NCBI GenBank assembly: GCA_017556745.1
Contig: JAFYMF010000022.1
Location: 1 to 43,698 of the forward strand
Source of the DNA: Clostridia bacterium
GTDB taxonomy: Bacteria > Bacillota > Clostridia > Oscillospirales > CAG-272
Reading direction: 5' to 3'
Length of the DNA stretch: 43,698 nt
Shown here: positions 33,974 to 42,904 of the stretch, one piece after another
Numbering within the stretch: the stretch's first letter is position 1
Layout of the letters: each line of letters opens with the position of its first letter
Notes under the pieces: model-generated
What the model saw: only the letters and a program-made list of their open reading frames with translations
The model's database searches: none
Told to the model about the DNA's origin: nothing
Program-made: the position numbers and the translations under genes

Positions 33974-35482
33974 ATGAGAGTATTTAGATCTTTTATCAGT
34001 ATTTTGCTTATTCTTGTAATGTTGTTTTCTTTTGCAGCTTGTTCAGGAAGCAGTGTCCAAGGAGACAAGGTAACGACCGCAATCAATACTACCGATATAA
34101 ACGGTGCCGAAACCGGTGTACCGGGAATTGAATACGAGAAGGATAATTTGCCTGACGGACTTAATTTTAATGCTACTGTAACTATTCTTTCTTCGAGAGA
34201 GGGAATATCCGTTAATGATATTACTGTAGAGGAACTTTCCTCAGACGTTGTAAACGACTCAATATATAACCGTGAGATGTACGTTGAGGACAGACTCGGT
34301 GTTGAGATAGAAAATAAACCGGCAGTGGATTTCGGTAACGAGATTACAAAGCAGATCGGATCCGGAGAGGATACATATCAGATATTTGTCGGAGAGACGT
34401 ACGATTTCTCAAAATATTCTTTTGACGGTGTATTATACGATCTTAATACTATAGATTACCTTAGCCTCGATAAGCCATGGTGGTCAGAGTTGTTTATCGA
34501 GGAAGCATCTATTAATGATGCACTTTACATGGCAACCGGTTCTATTTCCCTCTCTCTCCTTCGTAATCTTATTGTAATATATTACAATAAGGCTATTGCA
34601 GAAAACTACAAAGAGAATAACGACAAGTTTTCGGTGTTCGAAGATATATACAGTGTTGTCGAGAATGGAGAGTGGACTCTTGATATGCTTCATACACTTT
34701 CCTCTGAAGTGTATCAAGATGCTAACGGTAACACAGACAGAGATGAGGAAGATATCTTTGGTCTTGGTTTGCATTTCTATTCACTCGATGCTATCTGGAG
34801 CTCTTTTGATCTGAATGTTCTCTCACCTACCGAGGACGGATGGTTTGAACTTGACGTTAATACAGAAAAGCTTTACGGTGCACTGGAAAAGGTTACAGAT
34901 CTTGTCCATAACACAAACGGTGTGTACATTTCCAAGGATGGTATAAACACTAAGAGTACCGCGGGAATGTTCGCGTCCGGTAAATATCTCTTTGCCATAG
35001 ATTATCTTAATATAAGTGAGACTCCTGCACTTCGTAATATGACCGATGAGTACGGCATTCTTCCTTTCCCCAAGCTTGATAACAAGCAAGATAGTTATTA
35101 TTCTTACGCATACGATACTTATCTTTCCTATTCTATACCCAACACCAATCCTTCTCCTGAGATTGCAGGCGCGGTTATGGAGGCTATGGCATCCTACAGC
35201 TACCGTAACACCGTTCCCGCGTATCTTGATACCGCTCTTAAAGGTAAATATATGAACGATTCTCAGTCAAGAAGAATGATAGACCTTGTGGTTAATAACT
35301 TTAGACTTGATACCGCGTGGATATACATATTTACTATAGGGGGCGATTATCCTTCCGGTTATCGTAACAATATTTACGAGAACAAGCGCGCATTTGCATC
35401 TGAGCATGAGAAAAATTCAAGGGCAACAAACAGAAAATTGATGGCTTATAAGATGAAATACGACGAAATTGTAAATAAATAA
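33974..35482 (+). CDS. Extracellular solute-binding lipoprotein
   Basis: A 502-aa exported lipoprotein. The signal peptide ends FSFAACSGSS, with the lipid Cys near residue 23, followed by a Thr/Asn-rich linker. The body has features of SBP family 1 (carbohydrate-type) proteins: an early VEDRLGVEIE block, a YNKAIAENY block and a late-domain FPKLDNKQDSYYS. No permease or ATPase is nearby. It lies between the two MATE paralogues, with its own promoter and an 18-bp stem terminator. The ligand is unknown; a sugar or oligosaccharide is the usual guess. Confidence 0.82.
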   Translation: MRVFRSFISILLILVMLFSFAACSGSSVQGDKVTTAINTTDINGAETGVPGIEYEKDNLPDGLNFNATVTILSSREGISVNDITVEELSSDVVNDSIYNREMYVEDRLGVEIENKPAVDFGNEITKQIGSGEDTYQIFVGETYDFSKYSFDGVLYDLNTIDYLSLDKPWWSELFIEEASINDALYMATGSISLSLLRNLIVIYYNKAIAENYKENNDKFSVFEDIYSVVENGEWTLDMLHTLSSEVYQDANGNTDRDEEDIFGLGLHFYSLDAIWSSFDLNVLSPTEDGWFELDVNTEKLYGALEKVTDLVHNTNGVYISKDGINTKSTAGMFASGKYLFAIDYLNISETPALRNMTDEYGILPFPKLDNKQDSYYSYAYDTYLSYSIPNTNPSPEIAGAVMEAMASYSYRNTVPAYLDTALKGKYMNDSQSRRMIDLVVNNFRLDTAWIYIFTIGGDYPSGYRNNIYENKRAFASEHEKNSRATNRKLMAYKMKYDEIVNK

Positions 35483-35497
35483 AATATAGTTAAAGAA

Positions 35498-35543
35498 AAA
35501 TCCCGCACACTGAAACTTTAAGTATTTTCAGTGTGCGGGATTT
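35498..35543. terminator. Bidirectional terminator, 18-bp stem
   Basis: AAATCCCGCACACTGAAA and its exact complement pair across a 10-base loop. It serves the solute-binding gene and the convergent cyclophilin gene. Confidence 0.92.
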
Positions 35544-35560
35544 ATATTTACTTAACTTGA

Positions 35561-36220
35561 TCAGTCAGCGAGAACGTAACCGTTGAGCTCAACAGTTGCT
35601 TTAACGATCTTGATGGGATTTGCAAGTCTGTCTGACTGAGGCTCATTTGCCTCTATCTTCTTGATGTTTTCGAATCCCTCGATAACCTTACCGAATGCGG
35701 CGTAGTCACCATCAAGATGAGGAGCTGCCTCAAACATAATGAAGAACTGGCTGCTTGCGGAGTTGGGGTTAGATGAACGAGCCATTGATATAACGCCTGC
35801 CTCATGCTTTAAGTCGTTCTTTACACCGTTGGATGCGAACTCACCCTTGATGGTCTTTGATGAGCCGCCCATGCCTGTAGCAGTGGGATCACCGCCCTGA
35901 AGCATAAAGCCCTTTACAAGTCGGTGGAAGTTGTTGCCGTCGTAATAACCTTCGGATACAAGGCTTACAAAGTTAGCAACGGTAATGGGAGCAATGTCGG
36001 GGTAGAGCTCGATAACAACCTTTCCGTAGTTTGCTATCTCCATTGTTACTATCGGCTTACCATCAGTGTGATAATCTGAGGAATTACCGGAAGCTGATGT
36101 GCCGGGGTTGGAACTGCCGTCTCCGGAGGTAGAACTTGTGAAAATACCGTTCGAACAGGCAGTAAGAGAAAATAATAGTGTCAGTACAAGAAGAACTGTG
36201 AGAAATCTTGTTTTTTTCAT
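35561..36220 (-). CDS. Cyclophilin-type peptidyl-prolyl isomerase lipoprotein
   Basis: A 219-aa surface lipoprotein. The signal peptide ends LFSLTACSNG (lipid Cys near residue 22), then a Ser/Gly-rich linker, then the cyclophilin domain from about 50. Active-site blocks are NNFHRLVKGFMLQGGD with the catalytic Arg, SSQFFIMF and HLDGDYAAFGKVIEG. It should speed proline isomerisation of secreted proteins outside the membrane. It is monocistronic on the minus strand, with its own promoter at 36280-36252. Confidence 0.95.
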   Translation of the reverse strand: MKKTRFLTVLLVLTLLFSLTACSNGIFTSSTSGDGSSNPGTSASGNSSDYHTDGKPIVTMEIANYGKVVIELYPDIAPITVANFVSLVSEGYYDGNNFHRLVKGFMLQGGDPTATGMGGSSKTIKGEFASNGVKNDLKHEAGVISMARSSNPNSASSQFFIMFEAAPHLDGDYAAFGKVIEGFENIKKIEANEPQSDRLANPIKIVKATVELNGYVLAD

Positions 36221-36251
36221 TTTTATTACCTCGTAAAAAATTACTTATTTG

Positions 36252-36280
36252 ATTATACTATTTATTTATGAACAATTCAA
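36252..36280 (-). promoter_or_regulatory. SigA-type promoter of the cyclophilin gene
   Basis: On the minus strand TTGAAT (36280-36275) and TATAAT (36257-36252) are 17 bp apart. Confidence 0.8.
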
Positions 36281-36301
36281 GAGTATTTACTCACTGTAGT
36301 A

Positions 36302-36330
36302 TTGAATTTTACGTTATAAGGGTGTATAAT
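36302..36330 (+). promoter_or_regulatory. Promoter of MATE gene 2
   Basis: TTGAAT (36302-36307) and TATAAT (36325-36330) are 17 bp apart. The bases just around the boxes (ATTGAATTTT and GGTGTATAATAC) match the MATE 1 promoter. Confidence 0.8.
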
Positions 36331-36365
36331 ACAAAGTTGAATGATTTATATTTCCGGAGATAGCA

Positions 36366-37757
36366 ATGAGCATAGCCGCAAAGAAAAGCAAAAAAATTGA
36401 TATGATAAACGGTCCGCTGATTAGCGGTATCGTTCGTTTTTCCCTGCCAATTATGGCGACAGGAATACTGCAGCATCTTTATAATGCGGCAGATATAATG
36501 GTAGTTGGAAAGTTTGCAGGTCACATCGCCCAGGGTGCGGTTACATCAACAGTGGCCGTGGTTGGACTTATAACCAATGCCTCTATAGGTCTGTCTGTCG
36601 GTGCAAATGTTATCGTTGCGCGTATGATAGGTGCAAAGAACAAGGAAGGTATACACCGTGCAGTACATACCTCTATTGCTCTGAGTCTTATCTGCGGATT
36701 GATTATTTCGATTATCGGTCTTACCTTTACCGAACCGTTACTTAATCTTATGGGATGTCCCCGTGAGATGATTGATCTTTCAGCTCTTTACGTTAAGATA
36801 CTTCTTCTGGGTGCTCCCATAAACATGCTATATAACTTCGGTGCCTCGGTACTGCGCGCCTCAGGTGATACAAAGAGGCCTCTTATATTCCTGGCGGTTT
36901 CAGGTCTTGTCAATGTTGCACTTAATCTGGTGTTTGTTATAGTTTTTGAGATGAGCGTTGCGGGTGTTGCCCTTGCAACAATAGCATCTCAGCTTATTTC
37001 CGCTGTGCTGGTTACGATTGTTCTTGTTCGTGATAAGGGAGATGTAAAGCTTGTTATAAAGAAGATCAGGATATATAAAAACGAGCTTATTAATATAATA
37101 AAAGTCGGTCTTCCGTCAGGTGCACAGAGCGTTATTTTCTCTCTGTCTAATGTTATTATTCAATCATCATATAATTTGTTTGGCCCGGTCGCCGTTTCAG
37201 GTGTAGGAGTCGGTGGCAGCATAGATGGATTTGTATATCTTTCTATGAATGCGGTATATCAGGCGGCGCTTACATTTACAAGTCAGAATTACGGTGCCGC
37301 AAATTACTCAAGGCTTAACAAAATTTTGCGCAGCTCGGTTCTTGTTGCAGTAGTTTCGGGTATTGTTGTGGGTGGAATAACCATTATATTCGGCAGACCG
37401 CTTGCAAGTATATACACCAATGAGCCGAAAGTAGTTGAGTATGCCCTTGAACGTGTATACATCATGAGCAGTACCTATTTCCTATGCGGTATCATGGACG
37501 TGCTGTCCGGAATGCTCAGAGGTATAAATCACTCGGTTTATCCGATGATAGTATCTGTGGTCGGTATCTGCGGATTTAGAATTCTTTGGATATGTACTGT
37601 TTTCAAGTATTTCTTCTCTCTTACCACGATTTATATTTCTTATCCACTTTCATGGATAATCGCTTTCATTGCTATGTATATTGGTTATATGGTTTTCTAT
37701 AAAAAGCTGATAAAAAGATCAGCCTCAGAATCTGAGGCTGATCTCTCCGCCAAATAA
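36366..37757 (+). CDS. MATE-family efflux transporter (copy 2)
   Basis: A 463-aa paralogue of the transporter at 32452, alike from the first residues (KIDMINGPLISGIVRFSLPIMATGILQ) through the middle (GAPINMLYNFGASVLRASGDTKRP) to the end. The copies have diverged in many loops, so the duplication is not recent. CCGGAGA precedes the ATG. The last codons overlap the 3' end of the convergent birA gene by 33 bp and are part of a perfect hairpin, so the C-terminus ASESEADLSAK is constrained by the terminator. Substrate unknown. Confidence 0.93.
   Translation: MSIAAKKSKKIDMINGPLISGIVRFSLPIMATGILQHLYNAADIMVVGKFAGHIAQGAVTSTVAVVGLITNASIGLSVGANVIVARMIGAKNKEGIHRAVHTSIALSLICGLIISIIGLTFTEPLLNLMGCPREMIDLSALYVKILLLGAPINMLYNFGASVLRASGDTKRPLIFLAVSGLVNVALNLVFVIVFEMSVAGVALATIASQLISAVLVTIVLVRDKGDVKLVIKKIRIYKNELINIIKVGLPSGAQSVIFSLSNVIIQSSYNLFGPVAVSGVGVGGSIDGFVYLSMNAVYQAALTFTSQNYGAANYSRLNKILRSSVLVAVVSGIVVGGITIIFGRPLASIYTNEPKVVEYALERVYIMSSTYFLCGIMDVLSGMLRGINHSVYPMIVSVVGICGFRILWICTVFKYFFSLTTIYISYPLSWIIAFIAMYIGYMVFYKKLIKRSASESEADLSAK
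37716..37744. terminator. Terminator hairpin embedded in two convergent coding ends
   Basis: AGATCAGCCTCAGA, one A, then its exact complement form a 14-bp stem. The minus-strand T5 tract after it marks it as the birA terminator, yet it lies within the last codons of MATE copy 2 and spans the birA stop. Confidence 0.8.
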
Positions 37758-38507
37758 AAATTCTTCTCTGCCGTCTTGGTATTTTACACCGAGGCGGCAG
37801 TCGTCATCTATAGAGACAACGTGAGCATCTCTTGATATGCCATTTTGAATTACTTTGACATCTTTGCCTATTACAAATGAACGTCGGCGGTATTCTTCGC
37901 TAAAGTCGCGGCTGGGGACAAGCTTTATTTGGTCAAGTAATTCTCTTACTATTGTACCCACAAGCTGATTCATAATGTTTTTTGCCGGGGCTTGATTTTC
38001 ACTATAAACAGAAGAAGCAATGCCGCGAAGCTCATCGGGGAAACCGCCTGCCTGAGGCAGGAGATTTATGCCTATACCTACGACCGAGAAGAAGCTGTCT
38101 CCGGAAAATACCGACTCGGTAAGAATGCCGCATGCCTTACCACCATCTACAAAAATGTCGTTTACCCATTTTATCTTGGTTTTAGCAGGTGTAAGCTCTT
38201 CAATTGCCCGACATACCGCTACTGCCGCCGCAGGGGTTATAAGAGGGATCTCCTCAGGAGAAAGTCCGGTTTCGGAGATTACAAGTGACATATATATACC
38301 GCCCTCAGGAGAGAAAAAGTTTCTGCCCATACGTCCCTTGCCCTTATCCTGCCTATATGCAAGGATGAGGGTGTTTTCTTTTCTTTCGGAAAGTGCAATT
38401 TCCTTTCCCATATCATTGGTAGATGGAACAAGATCTTCTATTATTATTTTGACCGCATCACGGTAACACCCGAGTGCGGTCTTTATTTTTTCAATACTGT
38501 AAAGCAA
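37725..38507 (-). CDS. birA: Biotin--[acetyl-CoA carboxylase] ligase
   Basis: Attaches biotin to carboxylase carrier domains. The 260-aa catalytic protein shows LVPSTNDMGKEIA, the biotinyl-AMP loop DKGKGRMGRNFFSP, GGIYMSLV, KIKWVNDIFVDGGKACGILTE and VVGIGINL. It lacks the N-terminal winged helix of E. coli BirA, so it is the non-repressor type. The 3' end overlaps MATE copy 2. The divergent spoIIIAA gene starts about 110 bp away. Confidence 0.95.
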   Translation of the reverse strand: MLYSIEKIKTALGCYRDAVKIIIEDLVPSTNDMGKEIALSERKENTLILAYRQDKGKGRMGRNFFSPEGGIYMSLVISETGLSPEEIPLITPAAAVAVCRAIEELTPAKTKIKWVNDIFVDGGKACGILTESVFSGDSFFSVVGIGINLLPQAGGFPDELRGIASSVYSENQAPAKNIMNQLVGTIVRELLDQIKLVPSRDFSEEYRRRSFVIGKDVKVIQNGISRDAHVVSIDDDCRLGVKYQDGREEFLFGGEISLRF

Positions 38508-38568
38508 AGGGAACCACCTCTTTTTTATGTTACCATTTATCGTTCATTTAGTCAAGTCACTTTTTAAA

Positions 38569-38598
38569 GTCATATATTTGAAAAGATGAAAATATAAA
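38569..38598 (+). promoter_or_regulatory. Possible SigE-type promoter of spoIIIA
   Basis: GTCATATA (38569-38576) and AATATAAA (38591-38598), 14 bp apart, resemble the SigE pattern (ATA-type -35, CATA-type -10). The match is weak. The B. subtilis spoIIIA operon is SigE-controlled, which motivates the call. Confidence 0.35.
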
Positions 38599-38620
38599 TT
38601 AACAAAAAGGTTAAAAGGAA

Positions 38621-39526
38621 GTGGCGAAAGAGATGAGAGTTAAAAATAAGATCATATCGGACGGACTAAGTGAAGTACTTGAATATCTGCCGCAGAATGT
38701 TGTGTCGGCTGTCAGAGAACTTAACCGTGAAGATATTGACGAAATCCGCCTGAGACGTGAAGGAGAGGTGAGTGTTACCTGTCGGGATGAAAATGTTCTG
38801 ATGGGGATAATCATCAGCGGTCGGGAAATGGACGAGTTGATGCTAAAAATAACAGACGGATCGATATATTCACATGCTAATACTATACGGCAGGGGTATG
38901 TAACATTACCTTTTGGAATAAGAGTGGGTATATCGGGGAGAGCTGTTTTTGAAGGAGGAGAGCTATCAGGGATAAGTGACATTAGTTCTCTGATATTTCG
39001 TGTTCCCCGTGCGGTAAGGGGGAGCGGCGATTATATCGCGTATCTTCTCAGACGAGAAAACTACCGAAAAGGTGTTCTTATATATTCTCCACCCGGTGTA
39101 GGTAAAACAACAGTGCTCAGAGATACCTGTCGAATACTGTCAGAGGGGGAAAATCCGCTCAGAGTAGTTGTGGTAGATACACGAGACGAGATATGTCGCG
39201 GAGAGAAATTCGGGACAGTGGATATACTGAGAGGCTTTTCAAGGGCCGAGGGGATAGAAATAGCTTTGCGTACACTTTCTCCTCAATTGATAATCTGCGA
39301 TGAGATAGGGTCGGGGGAAGATTCAAACGCCATTCTTTCTCTAAGACATAGCGGAGTACCTCTTCTGGCTTCTGCCCATGGGGATAATCTGAGAGAACTG
39401 CTAACCCGCCCTTTTATTTGTGAGCTTCACAGATCGGGAATTTTCTCAGGGTATGTGGGGCTCAACCGATCAAGGGGTGGAATGGAGTATGAGTATACAC
39501 AGCGGAAAGAGGTGGAGATAAGATGA
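38621..39526 (+). CDS. spoIIIAA: SpoIIIAA ATPase
   Basis: Secretion-type ATPase that powers the SpoIIIA-SpoIIQ channel, or feeding tube, in the mother cell. The 301 aa show YLPQNVVSAVREL, then ITDGSIYSHANTIRQGYVTLPFGIRVGISG, Walker A SPPGVGKTTVLRD near 159-166, VVVDTRDEICRG and ICDEIGSGED (Walker B). The start is uncertain: GTG 38621 has AAGGA too close, while ATG 38633 is a little far from it. It is first of eight spoIIIA genes and overlaps spoIIIAB by four bases. Confidence 0.96.
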   Translation: MAKEMRVKNKIISDGLSEVLEYLPQNVVSAVRELNREDIDEIRLRREGEVSVTCRDENVLMGIIISGREMDELMLKITDGSIYSHANTIRQGYVTLPFGIRVGISGRAVFEGGELSGISDISSLIFRVPRAVRGSGDYIAYLLRRENYRKGVLIYSPPGVGKTTVLRDTCRILSEGENPLRVVVVDTRDEICRGEKFGTVDILRGFSRAEGIEIALRTLSPQLIICDEIGSGEDSNAILSLRHSGVPLLASAHGDNLRELLTRPFICELHRSGIFSGYVGLNRSRGGMEYEYTQRKEVEIR

Positions 39527-40008
39527 CTGTAAAGCTGATAGGTGCATTATTTATTGCTATATCATCTTTTGCCTTGTCCTCACATTTCTGTTCGTGTCTC
39601 TCACGTGAAAAGGACGAGCTCGGGGGTTTTATATCTCTTCTCAATCATATAAGACTTGAAATATCATGCTTTTCAAAACCGTTATCTCAAATATTTTCCG
39701 AATTTTCCTGTCCGGCTCTTGATAAAAGTGGTTTTACAGAAACCCTACGAGAGAGAGGTTTTTCAGAGGGACTTAAGAAAAATGCCTGTAGACTTAACCT
39801 TTCGAAGGAGGTCAAAGATATACTTTTATCTTTTTCTCAAAGCCTCGGTCACGGATACAGAGAAGATGAGATAAAACGGTGCGATAATACCATATCCTGC
39901 CTTGAGGAAAGATATAAAGCTTGTCTTGATACTCTGCCGGAGAAAAGAAAACTTATAAAAAGTCTTTCGATAACCTTCGGAATAAGTGTGATCGTAATCC
40001 TTATTTAG
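39523..40008 (+). CDS. spoIIIAB: SpoIIIAB
   Basis: A 161-aa membrane protein of the SpoIIIA channel, similar to type II secretion GspF-like parts. N-terminal and C-terminal hydrophobic segments (about 3-21 and 146-161) flank a cytosolic helical body with LLNHIRLEISCFSKPLSQIF, CRLNLSKEVKDILLSFSQSLG and CLDTLPEKRKLIKSL, all typical of the family. The start overlaps the spoIIIAA stop (ATGA). Confidence 0.93.
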   Translation: MTVKLIGALFIAISSFALSSHFCSCLSREKDELGGFISLLNHIRLEISCFSKPLSQIFSEFSCPALDKSGFTETLRERGFSEGLKKNACRLNLSKEVKDILLSFSQSLGHGYREDEIKRCDNTISCLEERYKACLDTLPEKRKLIKSLSITFGISVIVILI

Positions 40009-40016
40009 GAGGGAAT

Positions 40017-40211
40017 ATGGATATTACTCTGATAATAAAGGTAGCAGGGGTTGGACTTTTGGTCTCGGCGGCATATCAGGTGCTATCTCGATCGGGAAGA
40101 GATGAGCAGGCTATGTTTGTGTCTCTTGCAGGTGTGATAATAGTACTGTTTATGCTCATAGGTGAGATATCACGGTTATTTGACTCTGTAAGGCAGACTT
40201 TCGGTTTTTGA
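40017..40211 (+). CDS. spoIIIAC: SpoIIIAC
   Basis: A 64-aa two-helix membrane protein of the channel, the normal family length. It has the block AAYQVLSRSGRDEQAMFVSLAGVIIVLFML between and within the two segments. AGGAGGG precedes the ATG. SpoIIIAC and AD are related to each other. Confidence 0.94.
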   Translation: MDITLIIKVAGVGLLVSAAYQVLSRSGRDEQAMFVSLAGVIIVLFMLIGEISRLFDSVRQTFGF

Positions 40212-40212
40212 T

Positions 40213-40599
40213 ATGAGTGTTATGAGCGTTTGTGGGATGGTACTGCTTGCTCTCGTATCATCGGCGGTTATAAAGAATATTCGTCCTGAATATTCGGTGT
40301 TTTTGTCCTTGTCTGTCGGTACGGTGATTTCAACTATTACCTTTGCAGGACTTGTACCTGTATTTGAATATATCAATTTACTTGCGGTAAAAAGTGCTTT
40401 TTCAAAATATACGTTAATACTGTTCAAGGTAATCATAATCGGTTTTTTGACCGAGATAACTGCCGGTATGTGTGTTGATGCAGGGGAGAGCTCCCTTGCA
40501 GAACACGTGGGCTTTTTCGGGCGAGGGGAAATATTACTGCTGACCTTACCTATCCTTCGGGATACAGTGGAAATAGCAGGTAAGATAATGGGACAGTAG
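40213..40599 (+). CDS. spoIIIAD: SpoIIIAD
   Basis: A 128-aa integral membrane protein of the channel with four hydrophobic segments. Family blocks are NIRPEYSVFLSLSVGTVI, KVIIIGFLTEITAGMC and GEILLLTLPILRDTVEIA. It starts two bases after the spoIIIAC stop; no strong ribosome site is visible, so coupling is likely. An ATG nine bases on is an alternative start. Confidence 0.93.
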   Translation: MSVMSVCGMVLLALVSSAVIKNIRPEYSVFLSLSVGTVISTITFAGLVPVFEYINLLAVKSAFSKYTLILFKVIIIGFLTEITAGMCVDAGESSLAEHVGFFGRGEILLLTLPILRDTVEIAGKIMGQ

Positions 40600-40620
40600 A
40601 AAAAGGAAGGGTCGTTTAAT

Positions 40621-41769
40621 TTGAGAAAGATAGCTACGGTAATCTTATATACTGTGTTTTTTTTGTATGTGGTTACACCTATTATTTCAGCCGAGGAGAT
40701 TTCCCCGGGAGATGATTTTTCCTTTGGGGATATTCGTGAATATATTCCAAAGGAGGTACTGGAGGAGCTACCTGAGGATTTGTTTTCCGCGCAGGGTACA
40801 GATACTGCAGATGAGGTACATAAACTCCTTGATGTAAAAGAAATATTTTCTTTTATCATTTCGCTATTTACTTCGCTCCTTCCGGGGATGCTGTCAGGGA
40901 TGGCGGCTATTATAGGAACAGTGATACTGGCTTCGGTTTTCAGAACCCTTTCTTCCTCTCTCAAAAATGATGCTTCCTCGGCAGCAGTAAATCTTGCGGT
41001 GGGGGTAGTTACCGTACTACTTCTATTTTCTTCTCAGCAGTCTATATTTGAAGCGGTAAAAAGGTATCTTGATAAGCTTATATTCTTTATGAGCGGTATG
41101 ATTCCGATGATGGGGGGAATATACATACTTGGCGGTAATGTAAGCAGTGCGGCTGTACATAACGGTACCACATCTCTCCTTTTGACAATTACAGAGAGTG
41201 GGACGGCATACGTGCTTATGCCTGTTCTGAGAGTATGCTTTGGTTTTATTCTTATAACTACTCTTTCCTGCGGTAATGTTCGTCTTGACGGAATGATACG
41301 GGCAGTAAAGACGGTCTACACTGCCATACTTGGTGTAATAACGGTGGTACTCGTTACAATACTTGCTTCAAGAAATATTATTGCCTCGGCAGGGGATACA
41401 TTTGCCATGCGGACGGCGAAGTTTGCAGTGGGCAACATTATCCCCGTTGTGGGCGGAACCATCAGTGATTCTCTCGGAACACTTTCGGCAGGTCTAACTC
41501 TTATAAAAAACGGGGCAGGGGTACTTGGAATCGTTCTTATTATTTTTATAACCTTACCTATGATAGTTACTCTTTTATGTAACAGTATGGTTCTCGGATT
41601 TTCCTCCTTCGTGGCAGATGTGCTTGGTTGTGATAATGAGAAAAAGATTCTTTCTGACTGCAGAGAATTGTCAGGGTTTGCCCTGGGGTTATGTACTCTA
41701 TCGGCGGTGATATTTATCTTTTCCGTGGTTGTCTTCGTAAATACCGGTCTTGCGGTTTCCGGTGGATAG
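40621..41769 (+). CDS. spoIIIAE: SpoIIIAE
   Basis: The largest polytopic channel protein, 382 aa, with a cleavable signal peptide (cut near AEEIS, about 24) and about eight membrane segments in the C-terminal two thirds. Blocks ILGGNVSSAAVHNGTT and RTAKFAVGNIIPVVGGTISDSLGTL are family hallmarks. It uses a TTG start with AAGGAAGG 10 bases upstream. Confidence 0.94.
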   Translation: MRKIATVILYTVFFLYVVTPIISAEEISPGDDFSFGDIREYIPKEVLEELPEDLFSAQGTDTADEVHKLLDVKEIFSFIISLFTSLLPGMLSGMAAIIGTVILASVFRTLSSSLKNDASSAAVNLAVGVVTVLLLFSSQQSIFEAVKRYLDKLIFFMSGMIPMMGGIYILGGNVSSAAVHNGTTSLLLTITESGTAYVLMPVLRVCFGFILITTLSCGNVRLDGMIRAVKTVYTAILGVITVVLVTILASRNIIASAGDTFAMRTAKFAVGNIIPVVGGTISDSLGTLSAGLTLIKNGAGVLGIVLIIFITLPMIVTLLCNSMVLGFSSFVADVLGCDNEKKILSDCRELSGFALGLCTLSAVIFIFSVVVFVNTGLAVSGG

Positions 41770-41779
41770 GGGGACTATT

Positions 41780-42271
41780 ATGAGTGTGGTGTTTGACTAC
41801 ATATATTCTCTGACACTTGCCGCAATAACTGCCGGAGTGCTCAGTATTCTTGCTCCGGTAAAAGGGAAGACCGTAGGTAAGGTGATAAAATATCCTATTG
41901 CCCTTGCAGTGATGCTTGCGGTTCTTGCGCCGGTATCTGAGATAACCAATGCAGTGAAAAACATGGATATTTCCGGGATGGTGGAGGCATTTGATTATCA
42001 CGACGGACAGTATTCATACGATGGCAGTGCTCTTGACTATGTAATAAAGAACGGTAGAAAAGATGCTGAAGAAAAGCTTGCGGATATGTTCGCCGCCCAT
42101 TTTTCTCTGTCTCAAGATGATATTGACGTAACGGTCAATTTGACAGATGACCTTACACTTGAGAGTATTGATGCAGTACTGGGATTCGGTGCCTTTGGTG
42201 TGTCTCTTGATGATGCTGAGGAATATTTGAACAGTATATGCAGGTGCAGAGTATCTGTTACATATAAGTAA
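41780..42271 (+). CDS. spoIIIAF: SpoIIIAF
   Basis: A 164-aa channel protein with two N-terminal hydrophobic segments (about 10-27 and 38-54), then a soluble domain facing the intermembrane space. The start ATG 41780 has AGGGGG close upstream; an in-frame TTG at 41750 inside spoIIIAE is unlikely. Sequence similarity in this family is low, so the call leans on position between AE and AG plus topology. Confidence 0.85.
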   Translation: MSVVFDYIYSLTLAAITAGVLSILAPVKGKTVGKVIKYPIALAVMLAVLAPVSEITNAVKNMDISGMVEAFDYHDGQYSYDGSALDYVIKNGRKDAEEKLADMFAAHFSLSQDDIDVTVNLTDDLTLESIDAVLGFGAFGVSLDDAEEYLNSICRCRVSVTYK

Positions 42272-42284
42272 AGGAGTGATTTCT

Positions 42285-42818
42285 ATGGAAGAAGAAAAAA
42301 AGGGGAAAGGGCTGTTTGAAGGTAAGAGACTGTGTTTGACTTTGGTTTGCGGTGCTATTGGAATACTTCTTATAATTCTCGGCAGTAGCGGTTTTTTTGA
42401 CAGCAAAGACGAAGTAAAAACAGAGACCGAAGGTAAGGACACGGTATTCAGTTACACCGAGTTCTTAGAAAAAAAGGTGGCAGGTATGGTCTCACGTCTT
42501 TGCGGCGGAGAGGTATCTGTACTTATAACTCTCGATTGTTCATCTGAATCGGTATACGCAGGAAATATAAGCGAGAGCCAAGGATATTTGCAGTCGGGTG
42601 AGAAAACCTCATCTGTCAGCGAGAGGGAGTATCTGATATTAAATCGGGAAAATTCTGAGGAGGGTTTGTTTTTAAAAGAAATATATCCAAAGATACGTGG
42701 GATCGCAGTGGTATGTCCGGGGGGTGAAAATTCCAGTACACAGCTTGAGGTGATAAAGCTATTGTCGGTGGCATTTGGAATCTCCGCATCACGGGTATGT
42801 GTTTCGGGAATCGGATAA
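42285..42818 (+). CDS. spoIIIAG: SpoIIIAG
   Basis: A 177-aa protein that forms the large ring of the channel. There is one membrane segment (about 17-37), then a ring-building domain with TEFLEKKVAGMVSRLCGGEVSVLITLD, IRGIAVVCPGGENSSTQLEVIKLLSVAFGI and VCVSGIG, as in other SpoIIIAG. The start is ATG 42285 with AAGGAG nine bases upstream. Confidence 0.95.
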   Translation: MEEEKKGKGLFEGKRLCLTLVCGAIGILLIILGSSGFFDSKDEVKTETEGKDTVFSYTEFLEKKVAGMVSRLCGGEVSVLITLDCSSESVYAGNISESQGYLQSGEKTSSVSEREYLILNRENSEEGLFLKEIYPKIRGIAVVCPGGENSSTQLEVIKLLSVAFGISASRVCVSGIG

Positions 42819-42904
42819 TTTGTCCTATGAGTGTGATAAATACATATGAGAGGTCATATATATTAAGCAGATAACACAAGTGTAAGAAAGGGGTAGTAAT
42901 CAAA

